Source: Pseudomonas sp. Choline-02u-1
GTDB taxonomy: Bacteria > Pseudomonadota > Gammaproteobacteria > Pseudomonadales > Pseudomonadaceae
Direction of reading: 5' to 3'
DNA: 64,000 nucleotides
Assembly (NCBI RefSeq): GCF_002836515.1
Contig: NZ_PJBC01000004.1
Span: 124,001-188,000 of the forward strand
Shown here: piece by piece, positions 1 to 10,144 of the stretch
Layout of the letters: each line of letters opens with the position of its first letter
How positions within the stretch are numbered: position 1 is the first letter of the stretch
The notes under the pieces: generated by a model
Seen by the model: the letters and a program-made list of their open reading frames with translations, nothing else
Database searches by the model: none
Told to the model about the DNA's origin: nothing
Position numbers and translations under genes: made by a program

Positions 1-576
1 GGTTGCAGGTTTGGCAGCAGCGGTTTTTGCGGCCGGTTTGGCTGCAGCTTTCGCAGCAGGTTTAGCCGCCGCTTTGGCCAGTGGCTTGGCTGCGGTTTTC
101 GCCGCAGGTTTGGCCGCTGCAGTTTTAGTGGCGGGCTTCGCCGCAGCGGTTTTCGCCGCCACAGGCTGAGCTTTCAGACCGGTGAGTTTTTCGATCTGTT
201 TGGTCAGCGTGTCGACCTTGGCGTTGAGCGCCTTCACCTCATTGCGGCTCGGCACACCCAGGCGCGAAATCGCGCTGTTCAGGCGCTTGTCGAAAGCGCC
301 TTCCAGCTCGTCCCACTTGCCCATGGCGCGGTCTTTCACGCCGCTGATGCGCGACTTGGCCGAAGAGGTCGAGTCCTCGACTTTCTTGCCGACGGCAGTC
401 TTGGTGAGCTTCTCGGCCTTCTCGCCATCTTTGACCAATGCATCGAAGAGTTTGCTGCCGTCAGTGTCGATCTTCGAGTACACGCCTAAACCAGCCAGCC
501 AGATTTTGCGGGAGTAAGACTCGACCTTCCCGACCCACGAGCTGCTTTCTTTATCGGTGTTCTTTTTGCCAGCCAT
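1..576 (-). CDS. phaF: PhaF, PHA granule-associated phasin/histone-like protein (C-terminus cut by window edge)
   Basis: The protein begins MAGKKNTDKESSSWVGKVES and has an N-terminal phasin domain (about residues 1-130) that shares the signature RKIWLAGLG with the adjacent PhaI. It then passes into a lysine/alanine/proline-rich tail of AAKPA-type repeats (window bases 1-175), the histone-H1-like DNA-binding tail known for PhaF. In the family the phasin part coats polyhydroxyalkanoate granules and the tail binds the nucleoid, helping granules segregate at division. The start at 576 lies 11 bases downstream of the phaI stop, and GGAG precedes it. The gene runs off the left edge, so the tail length cannot be judged. 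The identification is firm because of the phaI neighbour and the composite architecture. Confidence 0.93.
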   Translation of the reverse strand, partial: MAGKKNTDKESSSWVGKVESYSRKIWLAGLGVYSKIDTDGSKLFDALVKDGEKAEKLTKTAVGKKVEDSTSSAKSRISGVKDRAMGKWDELEGAFDKRLNSAISRLGVPSRNEVKALNAKVDTLTKQIEKLTGLKAQPVAAKTAAAKPATKTAAAKPAAKTAAKPLAKAAAKPAAKAAAKPAAKTAAAKPAT

Positions 577-586
577 CCCGTTCTCC

Positions 587-1009
587 TTAAGATTTTCGCG
601 CGACGCGTTCGAGCAATGCCGTCAGCTCATCGAGCTTAGCAGAGAGTGCCTCAACGTCATGTTTAGACGGAATGCCGATCCGATTCAAGGCGCTGGCCAC
701 ACGGTTGTCGAAGGCCTTCTCGACCTTGTCCAGCTGAACTTCAACGCGGCCCTTGAACGAGCTGACTTGGGTGGCCGCGTCATCGATCTCGGCGTTGGCC
801 GCGAGGAGTTTTTCGCTGACCACTTTTTTGCCTTTCTTTTCAACAGTTTGACCGGCGGCGACGAGCTCTTGAAAGTACTCGCTGCCCTCCTGACCGACCT
901 TGGTGTAAGCACCCAGGCCTGCCAGCCAGATCTTGCGGGCATAGGATTTGACGTCGCTCAACGTCGAAGTCGGAGCGTCGATTTTTTTCTTCAAAATGAC
1001 TTTGGCCAT
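587..1009 (-). CDS. phaI: PhaI phasin, PHA granule-associated protein
   Basis: A 140-residue protein starting MAKVILKKKIDAPTSTLSDV, with the phasin signature RKIWLAGLGAYTKVGQEG near residue 30 and a heptad-rich amphipathic helix to the end. It resembles the N-terminal domain of PhaF but lacks the basic tail, as expected for PhaI. It should coat medium-chain-length PHA granules and limit their coalescence. The ATG at 1009 is preferred to an in-frame ATG four codons upstream because it gives the usual phasin N-terminus and has GAGGTGCACC just before it. It is read in the same direction as phaF, 10 bases upstream, and the two are probably co-transcribed at the end of the pha locus. Confidence 0.94.
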   Translation of the reverse strand: MAKVILKKKIDAPTSTLSDVKSYARKIWLAGLGAYTKVGQEGSEYFQELVAAGQTVEKKGKKVVSEKLLAANAEIDDAATQVSSFKGRVEVQLDKVEKAFDNRVASALNRIGIPSKHDVEALSAKLDELTALLERVARKS

Positions 1010-1126
1010 GGTGCACCTCACGCGCAGAAGGTTTGAGGAACTGCCGGACGAGTGTCGGGCTCAGGCACAAAGTAGGTAGAAAAATTAGAAAGGGCACCCT
1101 AACCAGCGGGAGCATCACAAAACAAA

Positions 1127-1216
1127 TGTGGGAGCGGGCTTGCTCGCGAAGGCGTCGTGCCAGACAACTTTCAAGTCGGCTGACACACCGCTTTCGCGAG
1201 CAAGCCCGCTCCCACA
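1127..1216. repeat. REP doublet, family A (head-to-head)
   Basis: The arm TGTGGGAGCGGGCTTGCTCG occurs at the left end and its reverse complement at the right end (CGAGCAAGCCCGCTCCCACA), about 40 bases apart. This is the common Pseudomonas REP pair (REPIN) layout. It fills the gap between phaI and the next minus-strand gene. Confidence 0.9.
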
Positions 1217-1239
1217 GGGGATCGGATTTCAATCTGGAG

Positions 1240-1515
1240 TCAGGCCAAAGCTTTGTCGAGGGCTTTCTCGATCTCGGCTTTGATCATGCCGCTCATGGCC
1301 GACATCATCAGGCCAAGCTCGACGTCGACCCTGATCGAATCGTCCGCGACATGCACTTCGCCTTTTACGCCTGAGCGCTTGAGGTTCAGGGTGTCGCCGG
1401 ACCACTGCGGCTCCAGGCCGTATTGTTCATTGAGCTTTTTGGCCAGTTTGTCGGCCTTCTCGCGGGCGGCTTCCCTGCCCAGGGTGTGGGCACGCTCAAC
1501 ACTGATTTTGGCCAT
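1240..1515 (-). CDS. polyhydroxyalkanoic acid system family protein
   Basis: A small 91-residue protein starting MAKISVERAHTLGREAAREK, with conserved blocks LAKKLNEQYGLEPQWSGDTL and VDVELGLMMSAMSGMIKAE. This matches the PHA granule regulation/system family (PF09650 type) found beside pha genes in Pseudomonas. The family is thought to take part in PHA metabolism, but no biochemical role is clear. The ATG at 1515 has AGGAG about 6 bases upstream (bases 1521-1525 as complement), so a longer reading that starts near 1623 is not needed. It lies divergent to ubiE, sharing a 154-base spacer. Confidence 0.85.
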   Translation of the reverse strand: MAKISVERAHTLGREAAREKADKLAKKLNEQYGLEPQWSGDTLNLKRSGVKGEVHVADDSIRVDVELGLMMSAMSGMIKAEIEKALDKALA

Positions 1516-1669
1516 GGAATAACTCCTGATGATTGAATGGCTGACGGTGAATCTTGACCGCATCTGCGGCAAATCGTCCCGAAGGTTGCCCATCTTACCT
1601 TTAGCCATTCCAAGACAAAGCATGGCTTGGGGATTAGAATGTCGCGCATTCTCTTCTGGTGACAGCGAT

Positions 1670-2440
1670 ATGACTGATCAGCGCAAAGGCAGCGATGCCG
1701 AACCCACCACTCACTTCGGCTTCAAAAACGTTCCGGAAAGCCAGAAAGCGGAAAAAGTCGCTGAGGTTTTTCATTCCGTAGCCGCTAAATACGACCTGAT
1801 GAACGACCTTCTGTCGGGCGGCATGCACCGTCTGTGGAAGCGTTTCGCGATCGAACTGTCCGGCGTGCGCAGCGGTAACCGCGTGCTCGACATCGCCGGT
1901 GGCACTGGTGATCTGACACGCAAGTTCTCGAACCTCGTCGGCCCGACCGGCCAGGTTGTGCTGGCCGACATCAACGAGTCGATGCTCAAGGTCGGCCGTG
2001 ATCGTCTGCTCGATCTGGGCGTTGCCGGCAACGTCGAATTCGTCCAGGCCGACGCGGAAAAACTGCCGTTCCCGGACAACCATTTCGACTGCGTGACCAT
2101 CGCCTTCGGCCTGCGCAACGTGACGCACAAAGAGGACGCATTGCGTTCGATGCTGCGCGTGCTCAAGCCCGGCGGACGCCTGCTGGTGCTGGAATTCTCC
2201 AAGCCGACCAACGCACTTATGTCGAAAGCCTACGACGCCTACTCGTTCGCCTTCATGCCGCTGATGGGCAAGCTGATCACCAACGACTCGGAAAGCTATC
2301 GCTATCTGGCCGAATCGATCCGCATGCACCCGAATCAGGAAACCCTGAAGTCGATGATGGTCGAGGCCGGTTTCGACCGCGTGACCTATCACAACATGAC
2401 TGCAGGCATCGTCGCCCTGCACCGCGGCATCAAACCCTGA
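1670..2440 (+). CDS. ubiE: UbiE, demethylmenaquinone/2-methoxy-6-polyprenyl-1,4-benzoquinol C-methyltransferase
   Basis: A 256-residue class I SAM-dependent methyltransferase, near the usual 251 residues of the family. SAM motif I is [17 protein letters not shown] (about residue 75). The UbiE signature [18 protein letters not shown] sits at about residues 40-58 and a later signature is [10 protein letters not shown]. It carries out the C-methylation step of ubiquinone synthesis. Its stop overlaps the ubiJ start by one base (TGATG at 2438-2442), and ubiB follows with a 4-base overlap, so ubiE-ubiJ-ubiB form one operon. The start at 1670 gives the family N-terminus [18 protein letters not shown]. 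Confidence 0.97.
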   Translation: MTDQRKGSDAEPTTHFGFKNVPESQKAEKVAEVFHSVAAKYDLMNDLLSGGMHRLWKRFAIELSGVRSGNRVLDIAGGTGDLTRKFSNLVGPTGQVVLADINESMLKVGRDRLLDLGVAGNVEFVQADAEKLPFPDNHFDCVTIAFGLRNVTHKEDALRSMLRVLKPGGRLLVLEFSKPTNALMSKAYDAYSFAFMPLMGKLITNDSESYRYLAESIRMHPNQETLKSMMVEAGFDRVTYHNMTAGIVALHRGIKP

Positions 2441-3063
2441 TGTTGCTCACCGGGCTGCTCGCCAGCGTCGAACTCGGCCTCAACCGGGTGCTGCGTCTCG
2501 ACAGCACGGCGCTGCCGCGCCTGGCGCATCTGACCGGCAAAGTGATCGCGGTCGACTGCCGCAGCCCGGCGTTGCAACTGTTCATCTTGCCCAGTGACGA
2601 AGGCCTGATGCTGGCATCGCAGTGGGCAGCGGACGTCGATTGCACGTTGCGCGCACCGGCTTCGAGCCTGGTGAAACTGGCCCTGAGCAAAAACAAGACC
2701 GCCGTGCTGCACGCACCGGAAGTCGAACTCGATGGCGACAGCGGTGTGTTGCTGGAACTGGCCGGCGTGCTGCAAGACCTCGAGCTGGACTGGGAGTACG
2801 AACTCTCGCGCTGGCTCGGCCCAGTCGCCACGCAACTGCTCGGTGGCCACCTGCGCAGCCGCGCGCGCTGGTATCAACAAGGATTTGCCAGCCTCAACCA
2901 GAATCTTGCCGAATACCTCGCCGAAGAATCGCGCACCCTCGTCGGGCAACGCGAAGCGCAAGCGCGATTCAGCGAACTGGACCGGATCAAACTTGATCTG
3001 GAACGACTCGAGGCGCGTTTCGAGCGCCTTTCCCGATCCCTCGACCCAAGCGATAACGCATGA
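2440..3063 (+). CDS. ubiJ: UbiJ, ubiquinone biosynthesis accessory factor (SCP2 domain)
   Basis: A 207-residue protein located between ubiE and ubiB, the conserved place of ubiJ. It has an SCP2-like lipid-binding region (about residues 15-115, including [16 protein letters not shown]) and a C-terminal coiled coil ending [20 protein letters not shown]. In enterobacteria UbiJ, with UbiK, helps assemble the soluble Ubi complex and bind hydrophobic intermediates. Translation is coupled at both ends: its start overlaps the ubiE stop and its stop overlaps the ubiB start (ATGA at 3060-3063). Confidence 0.93.
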   Translation: MLLTGLLASVELGLNRVLRLDSTALPRLAHLTGKVIAVDCRSPALQLFILPSDEGLMLASQWAADVDCTLRAPASSLVKLALSKNKTAVLHAPEVELDGDSGVLLELAGVLQDLELDWEYELSRWLGPVATQLLGGHLRSRARWYQQGFASLNQNLAEYLAEESRTLVGQREAQARFSELDRIKLDLERLEARFERLSRSLDPSDNA

Positions 3064-4664
3064 AGCTGCTTGCCGTCCGCCGTCTGTTGCGCATCCAGCG
3101 CGTCGTGATCCGCTACCGCCTCGATGACCTGCTGTTCGATCTGCCACTGCCCTGGTTTCTTCTGGCCGTGCGCTTTTTGCTGCCGTGGCGCTGGCTGCCG
3201 CGCAAGCCGCTGGAGCTCAACCGTGGCGCGCGCTTGCGCCTGGCGTTGCAGGATCTTGGGCCGATCTTCATCAAGTTCGGGCAGATCCTTTCGACCCGTC
3301 GCGACCTGTTGCCGGAAGACATCGCCGATGAGCTGATGCTCCTGCAGGACCGCGTACCACCGTTCGATTCGCAAGTGTCGATCAAGCTGATCGAAGAACA
3401 GCTGGGCAAGAAAATCAGCGAAGTGTTCAGCCGTTTCGACGTTGCCCCGCTGGCCTCGGCCTCGGTGGCGCAGGTGCACGCGGCGCAGCTCAAAAGCGGC
3501 GAAGAAGTCGTGGTCAAGGTGATTCGCCCGGGCCTGAAACCGATCATCGCGCAGGATCTGGCATGGCTGTTCATCCTCGCCCGCGCGGCGGAAAAATTCT
3601 CCGCTGACGCGCGCCTGCTGCACCCGGTCGACGTGGTGCAGGATTACGAAAAGACCATTTACGACGAACTCGATCTGTTGCGCGAGGCGGCCAACGCCAG
3701 CCAGTTGCGCCGCAACTTCGAAGGCTCGCAGCTGCTTTATGTACCGCAAGTCTATTGGGACTGGTGCCGGCCGAAAGTGCTGGTGATGGAGCGCATCTAC
3801 GGGATTCAGGTCACCGATCTGGCGACCCTCGCCGACCAGCGCACCGACATGAAAATGCTCGCCGAGCGCGGCGTCGAGATTTTCTTCACCCAGGTGTTTC
3901 GCGACAGTTTCTTCCACGCCGACATGCACCCGGGCAACATCTTCGTCAGCACCGTCAACCCGTGGAGCCCGCAATACATCGCGATCGACTGCGGCATCGT
4001 CGGCAGCCTGACCCCGGAAGACCAGGATTATCTGGCGCGCAACCTGTTCGCGTTCTTCAAGCGTGACTACCGCCGTGTGGCGCAGTTGCACATCGATTCG
4101 GGCTGGGTGCCGGCGGAAACCAAACTCAACGAATTCGAAGCGGCGATCCGTACGGTGTGCGAACCGATCTTCGAAAAACCGTTAAAAGATATTTCATTTG
4201 GCCAGGTGCTGATGCGCCTGTTCCAGACCGCTCGCCGTTTCAACATGGAAGTGCAGCCGCAACTGGTGCTGTTGCAGAAGACCTTGCTGAACATCGAAGG
4301 CCTCGGGCGTCAGCTGTACCCGGATCTGGATCTGTGGAACACCGCGCAGCCGTTTCTCGAGCGCTGGATGCGTGAACGCGTCAGCCCGAAAGCCTTGCTG
4401 GGCAACGTGCAGAGCCAGCTGGAGCAAATTCCGCACCTGTCGAACATGGCCCGCGATGTGCTCGAACGCATGTCGCAACCCCACGCCAAAGACCCACCGC
4501 CGCCGTGGCGCAAACGCAAGGACGACTGGTTCCTGCGCCTGCTCGGCTGCGCGCATCTGGCCGGCGGCGCGATCCTCGCTGCGGGTGGTCCGCTGACCGA
4601 GTGGGCGCACTGGCCCGCCGGAATCATGGTGGCGGTCGGTTTGTATCTGGTCGTTCGCCGATAG
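3060..4664 (+). CDS. ubiB: UbiB, ABC1/ADCK-type atypical kinase/ATPase for ubiquinone synthesis
   Basis: A 534-residue member of the UbiB/COQ8 family. The family-specific KxGQ motif is visible in [17 protein letters not shown] (about residue 75), followed by the Ala-rich loop [13 protein letters not shown], the VVVKVIRPG lysine, the catalytic loop [11 protein letters not shown] and the metal-binding AIDCGIVG. Two C-terminal membrane helices (about residues 490-533) anchor it. The family is required for ubiquinone production, probably as an ATPase acting on the lipid-bound Ubi complex. It is the last gene of the ubiEJB run. A palindromic repeat separates it from hisI. Confidence 0.97.
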   Translation: MKLLAVRRLLRIQRVVIRYRLDDLLFDLPLPWFLLAVRFLLPWRWLPRKPLELNRGARLRLALQDLGPIFIKFGQILSTRRDLLPEDIADELMLLQDRVPPFDSQVSIKLIEEQLGKKISEVFSRFDVAPLASASVAQVHAAQLKSGEEVVVKVIRPGLKPIIAQDLAWLFILARAAEKFSADARLLHPVDVVQDYEKTIYDELDLLREAANASQLRRNFEGSQLLYVPQVYWDWCRPKVLVMERIYGIQVTDLATLADQRTDMKMLAERGVEIFFTQVFRDSFFHADMHPGNIFVSTVNPWSPQYIAIDCGIVGSLTPEDQDYLARNLFAFFKRDYRRVAQLHIDSGWVPAETKLNEFEAAIRTVCEPIFEKPLKDISFGQVLMRLFQTARRFNMEVQPQLVLLQKTLLNIEGLGRQLYPDLDLWNTAQPFLERWMRERVSPKALLGNVQSQLEQIPHLSNMARDVLERMSQPHAKDPPPPWRKRKDDWFLRLLGCAHLAGGAILAAGGPLTEWAHWPAGIMVAVGLYLVVRR

Positions 4665-4672
4665 CACGATCG

Positions 4673-4769
4673 AGCTGCAAGTTATAAGCTGCCAGCTTCA
4701 AGCTTGACGCTACAGGCACACCGCAACGTGCGTTTACTTGCAGCTTGAAGCTCATGGCTTGCTGCTGCT
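4673..4769. repeat. palindromic REP-like repeat, family D
   Basis: Left part AGCTGCAAGTTATAAGCTG...AGCTTCAAGCTT and right part ACTTGCAGCTTGAAGCTCAT form an imperfect inverted repeat in the ubiB-hisI gap. The AGCTTGAAGCT/AGCTGCAAG words are common in intergenic Pseudomonas repeats. It occurs once in this window. Confidence 0.65.
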
Positions 4770-4784
4770 TTTCGAGATTTGACG

Positions 4785-5186
4785 ATGAAAAACTGGCTGG
4801 ACGAGATCAAGTGGGATGCTGACGGCCTGGTGCCGGCGATTGCCCAGGATCACAAGACCGGGCGCGTATTGATGATGGCCTGGATGAACCGCGAAGCGCT
4901 CGAGCTGACCGCTGCGGAGAATCGTGCAATCTACTGGTCACGTTCCCGTGGCAAGCTGTGGCGCAAGGGCGAAGAGTCCGGCCATGTGCAGACCCTGCAT
5001 GAGATGCGCCTGGACTGTGACGCCGATGTGATCATCCTGATGGTTGAACAGATCGGCGACATCGCCTGCCACACCGGCCGTCAAAGCTGCTTTTACCGGG
5101 TCTTCGAAAACGGCGACTGGAAAACGGTCGACCCGGTACTGAAAGATCCGCACGCTATCTATTCCGCAGGACACACACATGAGTGA
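4785..5186 (+). CDS. hisI: HisI, phosphoribosyl-AMP cyclohydrolase
   Basis: A 133-residue stand-alone HisI starting [20 protein letters not shown]. It shows [31 protein letters not shown] and the metal-binding run [14 protein letters not shown]...[10 protein letters not shown], with the cysteines that bind zinc. It opens the adenine ring of PR-AMP in the third step of histidine synthesis. The ATG at 4785 is chosen over a TTG two codons upstream. The reading frame overlaps hisE by 8 bases, so the second and third pathway activities (HisE, HisI) are translationally coupled as separate proteins, as usual in Pseudomonas. Confidence 0.97.
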   Translation: MKNWLDEIKWDADGLVPAIAQDHKTGRVLMMAWMNREALELTAAENRAIYWSRSRGKLWRKGEESGHVQTLHEMRLDCDADVIILMVEQIGDIACHTGRQSCFYRVFENGDWKTVDPVLKDPHAIYSAGHTHE

Positions 5187-5511
5187 CACCCTGACCCGCC
5201 TCGCTCAGGTACTTGAAGAGCGCAAAGGCGCAGCCGCCGACAGTTCGTATGTCGCCAGCCTGTATCACAAGGGGCTGAACAAGATTCTGGAGAAAGTCGG
5301 CGAAGAGTCGGTCGAAACCATTATTGCCGCCAAGGATGCCGCGATCAGCGGCGATTGCAGTGATGTGATCTACGAGACCGCCGACCTGTGGTTCCACAGC
5401 ATGGTCATGCTCGCCCAACTGGGGCAGCATCCGCAGGCCGTGCTGGATGAACTGGACCGTCGCTTCGGCCTGTCCGGACACGTCGAGAAAGCCTCGCGTC
5501 CGTCCGCCTGA
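5179..5511 (+). CDS. hisE: HisE, phosphoribosyl-ATP pyrophosphatase
   Basis: A 110-residue all-alpha MazG-like pyrophosphohydrolase. The key motif [15 protein letters not shown] (about residues 35-50) supplies the glutamates that bind Mg2+, and [18 protein letters not shown] provides the second acidic helix. It removes pyrophosphate from PR-ATP, giving the HisI substrate. It overlaps hisI by 8 bases and is followed after 25 bases by tatA. The his-tat link is conserved in pseudomonads. Confidence 0.97.
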   Translation: MSDTLTRLAQVLEERKGAAADSSYVASLYHKGLNKILEKVGEESVETIIAAKDAAISGDCSDVIYETADLWFHSMVMLAQLGQHPQAVLDELDRRFGLSGHVEKASRPSA

Positions 5512-5536
5512 ACAACTTTTAGAGAGGAATCGCCAC

Positions 5537-5836
5537 ATGGGCATTTTTGACTGGAAACACTGGGTCGTCATTCTGATTGTCGTGGTGCTGGTATTCGGTA
5601 CCAAGAAACTGAAAAACCTCGGCACCGACGTTGGCGAGTCGATCAAGGGCTTTCGCAAAGCCATGAACGACGACGAAAAACCGGCCGAGCCGAGCGTGAC
5701 CCCGCCGGCCCAGCCTGTGCCACCGGTGCAGCCTGTGCCACCGGTGCAGCCGCAAACCACCGCTCAGGCCAACCCGCCGCACACCATCGACGTGCAGGCG
5801 CAGAAAGTCGAAGAGCCGATCCGCAAAGACGTGTGA
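5537..5836 (+). CDS. tatA: TatA, twin-arginine translocase subunit
   Basis: A 99-residue protein starting [20 protein letters not shown]: a short periplasmic N-terminus, one membrane helix (about residues 8-22), the FG hinge ([10 protein letters not shown]), then an amphipathic helix (about 24-45) and a Pro-rich tail. TatA multimers form the path for folded proteins. AGAGAGGAAT precedes the ATG at 5537. The tail contains an exact 18-bp duplication (CAGCCTGTGCCACCGGTG twice, about 5710-5745) coding PVPPVQ twice. It is first in tatABC. Confidence 0.96.
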   Translation: MGIFDWKHWVVILIVVVLVFGTKKLKNLGTDVGESIKGFRKAMNDDEKPAEPSVTPPAQPVPPVQPVPPVQPQTTAQANPPHTIDVQAQKVEEPIRKDV

Positions 5837-5846
5837 GCACTGACTA

Positions 5847-6293
5847 ATGTTTGGTATCAGCTTCTCTGAACTGCTGCTCGTCGGCCTCGTCGCCCTGCTG
5901 GTGCTCGGCCCCGAGCGTCTGCCGGGCGCGGCGCGCACCGCCGGTCTGTGGGTCGGCCGCCTGAAGCGCAGCTTCAACGCGATCAAACAGGAAGTTGAAC
6001 GTGAAATCGGTGCCGACGAGATCCGTCGGCAACTGCACAACGAACATATTCTGTCACTGGAGCAAGAGGCGCGGAAAATTTTCAATCCGAACCAGCAGGA
6101 GCCGACGCCGGTCGAGCCTGTGGGCGAGCAGACGATTCACAGCGCTGCCGCTCCGACGGCACCTGCACCAGCTGTAACACCGCCAGGACCGGCGCCGGTT
6201 ACTGCGAACACATCGGTTGAACACGTAGCGCCCTCCGCCGCGCCGGCTACACCAGCGCCTCAAGACCCTACACTGCCGCCGCGAGCCCCATGA
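5847..6293 (+). CDS. tatB: TatB, Sec-independent translocase subunit
   Basis: A 148-residue protein starting [20 protein letters not shown], with one N-terminal membrane helix containing the TatB-type glutamate (E8), the [12 protein letters not shown] hinge, an amphipathic helix, and a long Ala/Pro-rich tail. TatB with TatC forms the receptor for twin-arginine signal peptides. It starts 10 bases after tatA and its stop overlaps the tatC start by 4 bases. The extended tail (about residues 80-148) is low complexity. Confidence 0.95.
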   Translation: MFGISFSELLLVGLVALLVLGPERLPGAARTAGLWVGRLKRSFNAIKQEVEREIGADEIRRQLHNEHILSLEQEARKIFNPNQQEPTPVEPVGEQTIHSAAAPTAPAPAVTPPGPAPVTANTSVEHVAPSAAPATPAPQDPTLPPRAP

Positions 6294-7081
6294 GCGATCT
6301 CCCCGAAAACGACCAGCACATGCCGCTGGTTTCGCACCTCACCGAGTTGCGCACCCGCCTGCTGCGTTGCGTGGCGGCGATCTTCATTATCTTTGCCGGG
6401 CTGTTTGCGTTTACCCAGCAGATCTACACCTTCGTCTCGACGCCGCTGCGCCAGTACCTGCCGGTCGGCGCGACGATGATCGCCACCGACGTGTCGTCGC
6501 CTTTCCTGACGCCGCTGAAACTGACAATGATGGTTTCGCTGTTCCTCGCGATTCCGGTGATCCTGCATCAGATCTGGGGCTTTATCGCGCCAGGCCTGTA
6601 CAAGCATGAAAAACGCGTTGCGGTACCGTTGCTGATCTCCAGCATCCTGCTGTTCTACATCGGCATGGCGTTCGCCTATTACTTCGTCTTTCCGCTCATC
6701 TTCAAGTTCTTCGCCGCCGCTACACCGGCCGGCGTGGAGATGATGACCGACATCGCCAGCTACCTCGACTTCGTCATGACGCTGTTCTTCGCCTTTGGCG
6801 TCGCGTTCGAAATCCCGGTGGCCGTGGTGCTGCTGGTATGGATCGGCGTGGTCGACGTCAAATACCTGAAGAAGATCCGCCCGTACGTGATCATCGGCTG
6901 CTTCGTGGTGGGCATGATCCTCACTCCGCCGGACATCTTCTCGCAGACCCTGCTGGCCGTGCCGATGTGGATGCTGTTCGAAATCGGCATCCTCTTCGGC
7001 GCGCTGGTCAGCAAGCGCGAACGTCCGGACGAAACACCGGCCGACGACCACAACGACCAGCCGCCAGCGACCCAGGCATGA
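6290..7081 (+). CDS. tatC: TatC, Sec-independent translocase core subunit
   Basis: A 263-residue protein with six predicted membrane helices. The family signature [11 protein letters not shown] is at about residues 15-25, and [23 protein letters not shown] (about 205-227) is the other conserved block. TatC recognises the twin-arginine motif on the cytoplasmic face. It overlaps tatB (ATGA) and rsmE (ATGA at 7078-7081), so translation of tatB-tatC-rsmE is probably coupled. Confidence 0.97.
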   Translation: MSDLPENDQHMPLVSHLTELRTRLLRCVAAIFIIFAGLFAFTQQIYTFVSTPLRQYLPVGATMIATDVSSPFLTPLKLTMMVSLFLAIPVILHQIWGFIAPGLYKHEKRVAVPLLISSILLFYIGMAFAYYFVFPLIFKFFAAATPAGVEMMTDIASYLDFVMTLFFAFGVAFEIPVAVVLLVWIGVVDVKYLKKIRPYVIIGCFVVGMILTPPDIFSQTLLAVPMWMLFEIGILFGALVSKRERPDETPADDHNDQPPATQA

Positions 7082-7785
7082 ACCTGCTGCTGCTCGAAGA
7101 GGCCGACTTCATTGCGGCCGACCGCGTGATCCTGCGTGATCGGCGCCTGACCCATATGCAGCAAGTGCATCGCGCGGAAGTGGGCGACAGCCTGCGTGTG
7201 GGGCGCATCAACGGCTTGATGGGTTCGGCCGAGCTGCTGCGCCTGGAAGCGGGCGAAGCGGAACTGCGTGTCAGCCTCGATCAACCACCGCCGGCCAAGT
7301 TGCCGCTGACCCTGGTGCTGGCCCTGCCCCGGCCGAAAATGCTGCGCCGCGTGTTCCAGACCGTCGCGACCATGGGCGTGGCCAAGGTGATCCTGGTCAA
7401 CAGCTACCGCGTCGAGAAAAGCTTCTGGCAGACGCCCTTTCTGGAGCCGGAAGTGATTCGTGAGCAGTTGATTCTTGGTCTTGAACAAGCTCGCGATACC
7501 GTGCTGCCAGAGATCGTCATCGAAAAGCGCTTCAAGCCTTTCGTTGAAGATCGTTTGCCGGCGATCACCGAGGGCACCCTTGGCCTGGTCGGCCATCCCG
7601 GTAATTTCCCGCCCTGCCCGCGCGCGCTGAGCGAGCCAGTGACCTTGGCCATCGGCCCGGAGGGGGGCTGGATTCCTTACGAAATCGATCTGCTGACCAA
7701 GTCCGGCCTGCAACCGGTGCAATTGGGCGAGCGCATCCTGCGCGTCGAAACCGCTGTCACCGCCCTGCTTGCACGCCTGTTCTAG
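7078..7785 (+). CDS. rsmE: RsmE, 16S rRNA (uracil1498-N3)-methyltransferase
   Basis: A 235-residue SPOUT-class methyltransferase. The C-terminal SAM-binding knot is marked by LAIGPEGGW (about residue 193) and [18 protein letters not shown]. The N-terminal PUA-like part contains [23 protein letters not shown]. It methylates U1498 of 16S rRNA. The ATG at 7078 overlaps the tatC stop, so the start is well fixed. The run hisI-hisE-tatABC-rsmE ends at a large REP hairpin. Confidence 0.95.
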   Translation: MNLLLLEEADFIAADRVILRDRRLTHMQQVHRAEVGDSLRVGRINGLMGSAELLRLEAGEAELRVSLDQPPPAKLPLTLVLALPRPKMLRRVFQTVATMGVAKVILVNSYRVEKSFWQTPFLEPEVIREQLILGLEQARDTVLPEIVIEKRFKPFVEDRLPAITEGTLGLVGHPGNFPPCPRALSEPVTLAIGPEGGWIPYEIDLLTKSGLQPVQLGERILRVETAVTALLARLF

Positions 7786-7800
7786 CGCGACACCGATCCC

Positions 7801-7902
7801 TGTAGGAGCTGCCGAGTGCAACGAGGCTGCGATCTTTTGATCTTGCCTCTAAAAAAACAAGATCAAGAGATCGCAGCCTCGTTGCACTCGTCAGCTCCTA
7901 CA
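7801..7902. repeat. large inverted repeat, REP family B
   Basis: TGTAGGAGCTGCCGAGTGCA...GGCTGCGATCTTTTGATC at the left is matched by its near-complement GATCAAGAGATCGCAGCC...GCTCCTACA on the right, giving a stem of more than 40 bp with a short A-rich loop. It follows rsmE and may also end the transcript. Confidence 0.85.
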
Positions 7903-8008
7903 AGCTCCTATAAGTCCTACGGTCGCGGACAAGTGGCGTTACAGATTGCCATCACCCAGCCGATACAACCCCTATAAGTCCAATTAGTGGTCCGAAGGGA
8001 GTGGTCGC

Positions 8009-9925
8009 ATGTACCGTTGGTTAGCCGAGAGTCTTGGAAACGTCAGCGTCAAACGCAAGCTGGGCATCGGTTTCGGCCTGGTGCTGTTGCTGACACTGTT
8101 GATCACTTTCACCGGCTGGACCGGCATGAGCGGCATCATCAGCCGTGGCGACAAGCTCGGCTTCATCTCCAGCCTCAACGAGCTGACCAAGGACCTGCGC
8201 CTGGCGCGCATGGACTACGACATGCGCCGTGGCGAACAGGGCCCGGGCGCGGTCAATGGATACCTCAACCAACTTGAAAGCGGTCTGCAATCGGCACGCG
8301 GCATGATCGAGCAGCCGTCCGATGTCGCGATGGTCGACCAACAGCTTGCTGCGGTCACCGAATACAAACGCGCCTTCGGCGAAATGACCCAGGCCACCGT
8401 GCAGCGTGAAGATGCGCGCAGCAAGCTTGGCGCCAACGCGGACAATGCTGTGGCCAAGGTCGGCGAAGTCGAAAGTGCGCTGCTGCAAGGCGACAGCGTT
8501 GCGCAATACAACGCGGTGATCGAACTCAGCAAACTGTTGCAGCAGGCGCGCTATCAGGTGCGCGGCTACACCTACAGCGGCAAGGCCGACGCCGAGCAAC
8601 CGGCGCTGAGCGCCATCGATAACGCCCTGAAAAATCTCGAGAGCCTGCCGACCCGCGTGCCGGAGCAGCACATCGCCAACCTGCAGCAGGCCACCGACTC
8701 GCTCAAGGCCTATCGCGCCGCCGTCGCTCAGTTCCGTGATTCACAGGTGAAGAACGCCGCTGCACTGGCCAACATGTCGGCTCAGGGCGACATCCTTATC
8801 GCGGCCAGCAAGAAGCTCACCGAATCGCAAACCGTGGTGCGCGACACCGATGCCGCCCATGCCAAGAACATGCTGCTGATCGCCACCGTGCTGGCGCTGG
8901 TGTTCGGTTTGCTGGCAGCGTGGATCATCACTCGGCAGATCATCATTCCGCTGACCCAGACCCTGAAAGTCGCCGAGCGCGTGGCGGCCGGTGATCTGAC
9001 CCACAACCTGGTTTCCCTGCGTCGCGACGAACTCGGTCAATTGCAGCGCTCGATGCAAAGCATGACCCAAGGCCTGCGCGAGTTGATCGGCGGCATCAGC
9101 GACGGCGTCACGCAGATCGCCAGCGCCGCTGAAGAACTTTCGGCGGTGACCGAACAGACCAGCGCCGGGGTCAACAATCAGAAGGTCGAGACTGATCAGG
9201 TCGCCACCGCCATGAACGAGATGGCCGCCACCGTGCAGGAAGTCGCACGCAATGCTGAAGAAGCCTCAGAGGCCGCTGTCGCCGCTGACCAACAGGCCCG
9301 TGAAGGCGACAAGGTCGTCGGCGAAGCCATCGCTCAGATCGAACGTCTGGCGGTCGAGGTGGGTCACTCCACTGAAGCCATGGGCGAGCTCAAGCGTGAA
9401 AGCGACAAGATCGGCAGCGTCCTCGACGTGATCAAGTCAGTGGCCCAGCAAACCAACCTGCTGGCCCTCAACGCCGCCATCGAAGCGGCCCGCGCCGGTG
9501 AAGCCGGACGTGGTTTCGCCGTGGTCGCCGATGAAGTGCGCAGCCTTGCCCAGCGCACGCAGAAGTCCACCGAAGAGATCGAGGAGCTGATCGTCGGTCT
9601 CCAAAACGGTACCCAGCAAGTGGCGACGATCATGGACAACAGCCGCAGCCTCACCGACAGCAGCGTCGAACTGACCCGGCGTGCCGGTGGCTCACTGGAG
9701 AGCATCACCCGCACCGTCTCGGCGATCCAGGCGATGAACCAGCAGATCGCCGCAGCCGCCGAGCAGCAGAGCGCCGTGGCCGAAGAGATCAACCGCAGCG
9801 TGCTGAACGTGCGCGATGTGTCCGATCAGACCTCGGCGGCGAGCGAAGAGACCGCAGCGTCCAGCGTCGAGCTGGCACGGTTGGGCACGCATCTGCAGAT
9901 GCTGGTGGGCCGCTTCAAAGTCTGA
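8009..9925 (+). CDS. methyl-accepting chemotaxis protein with a long helical (HBM-like) sensor
   Basis: A 638-residue chemoreceptor: membrane helix 1 at about residues 19-36, an about 250-residue periplasmic region that looks entirely helical, helix 2 at about 288-308, HAMP at 309-362, and a signalling hairpin with tip [20 protein letters not shown] (481-500). The sensor length and helix content fit the helical bimodular (HBM) class, whose studied member McpS of P. putida binds Krebs-cycle acids; the ligand here is not determined. GAAGGGAGTGGTCGC lies ahead of the ATG. It stands alone between two palindromes, with no che genes nearby. Confidence 0.9.
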   Translation: MYRWLAESLGNVSVKRKLGIGFGLVLLLTLLITFTGWTGMSGIISRGDKLGFISSLNELTKDLRLARMDYDMRRGEQGPGAVNGYLNQLESGLQSARGMIEQPSDVAMVDQQLAAVTEYKRAFGEMTQATVQREDARSKLGANADNAVAKVGEVESALLQGDSVAQYNAVIELSKLLQQARYQVRGYTYSGKADAEQPALSAIDNALKNLESLPTRVPEQHIANLQQATDSLKAYRAAVAQFRDSQVKNAAALANMSAQGDILIAASKKLTESQTVVRDTDAAHAKNMLLIATVLALVFGLLAAWIITRQIIIPLTQTLKVAERVAAGDLTHNLVSLRRDELGQLQRSMQSMTQGLRELIGGISDGVTQIASAAEELSAVTEQTSAGVNNQKVETDQVATAMNEMAATVQEVARNAEEASEAAVAADQQAREGDKVVGEAIAQIERLAVEVGHSTEAMGELKRESDKIGSVLDVIKSVAQQTNLLALNAAIEAARAGEAGRGFAVVADEVRSLAQRTQKSTEEIEELIVGLQNGTQQVATIMDNSRSLTDSSVELTRRAGGSLESITRTVSAIQAMNQQIAAAAEQQSAVAEEINRSVLNVRDVSDQTSAASEETAASSVELARLGTHLQMLVGRFKV

Positions 9926-9968
9926 GTTGATGCACGACCCCGGTTCGCCTGGAACCGAGGTGATGCCA

Positions 9969-10032
9969 TTCGCGAGCAGGCTCGCTCCCACCTTGGAATG
10001 CGGTTCCCTGTGGGAGCGAGCCTGCTCGCGAA
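9969..10032. repeat. REP doublet, family A variant (tail-to-tail)
   Basis: TTCGCGAGCAGGCTCGCTCC at the left and GGAGCGAGCCTGCTCGCGAA at the right form an inverted pair with an 18-base spacer. It is the reverse arrangement of the commoner family A pairs and uses the GAGCGAGCCTGCTC variant. Confidence 0.88.
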
Positions 10033-10144
10033 GGCAGCGGCGCGGTTTGCGCGTCGTAGGTAACGGGCGCGCCAATTCGGCGACGGATGCTTTGCACTGG
10101 TTTTAGGTTTGATCGGTGTTTGTTCGCAGCTCAACAGCGGACAT

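Noticed and set aside
2874..4091. 405-codon minus-strand frame opposite ubiJ-ubiB
   Set aside because: It runs antisense to the conserved ubiB kinase motifs and has no domain, Shine-Dalgarno or neighbour in its own direction.
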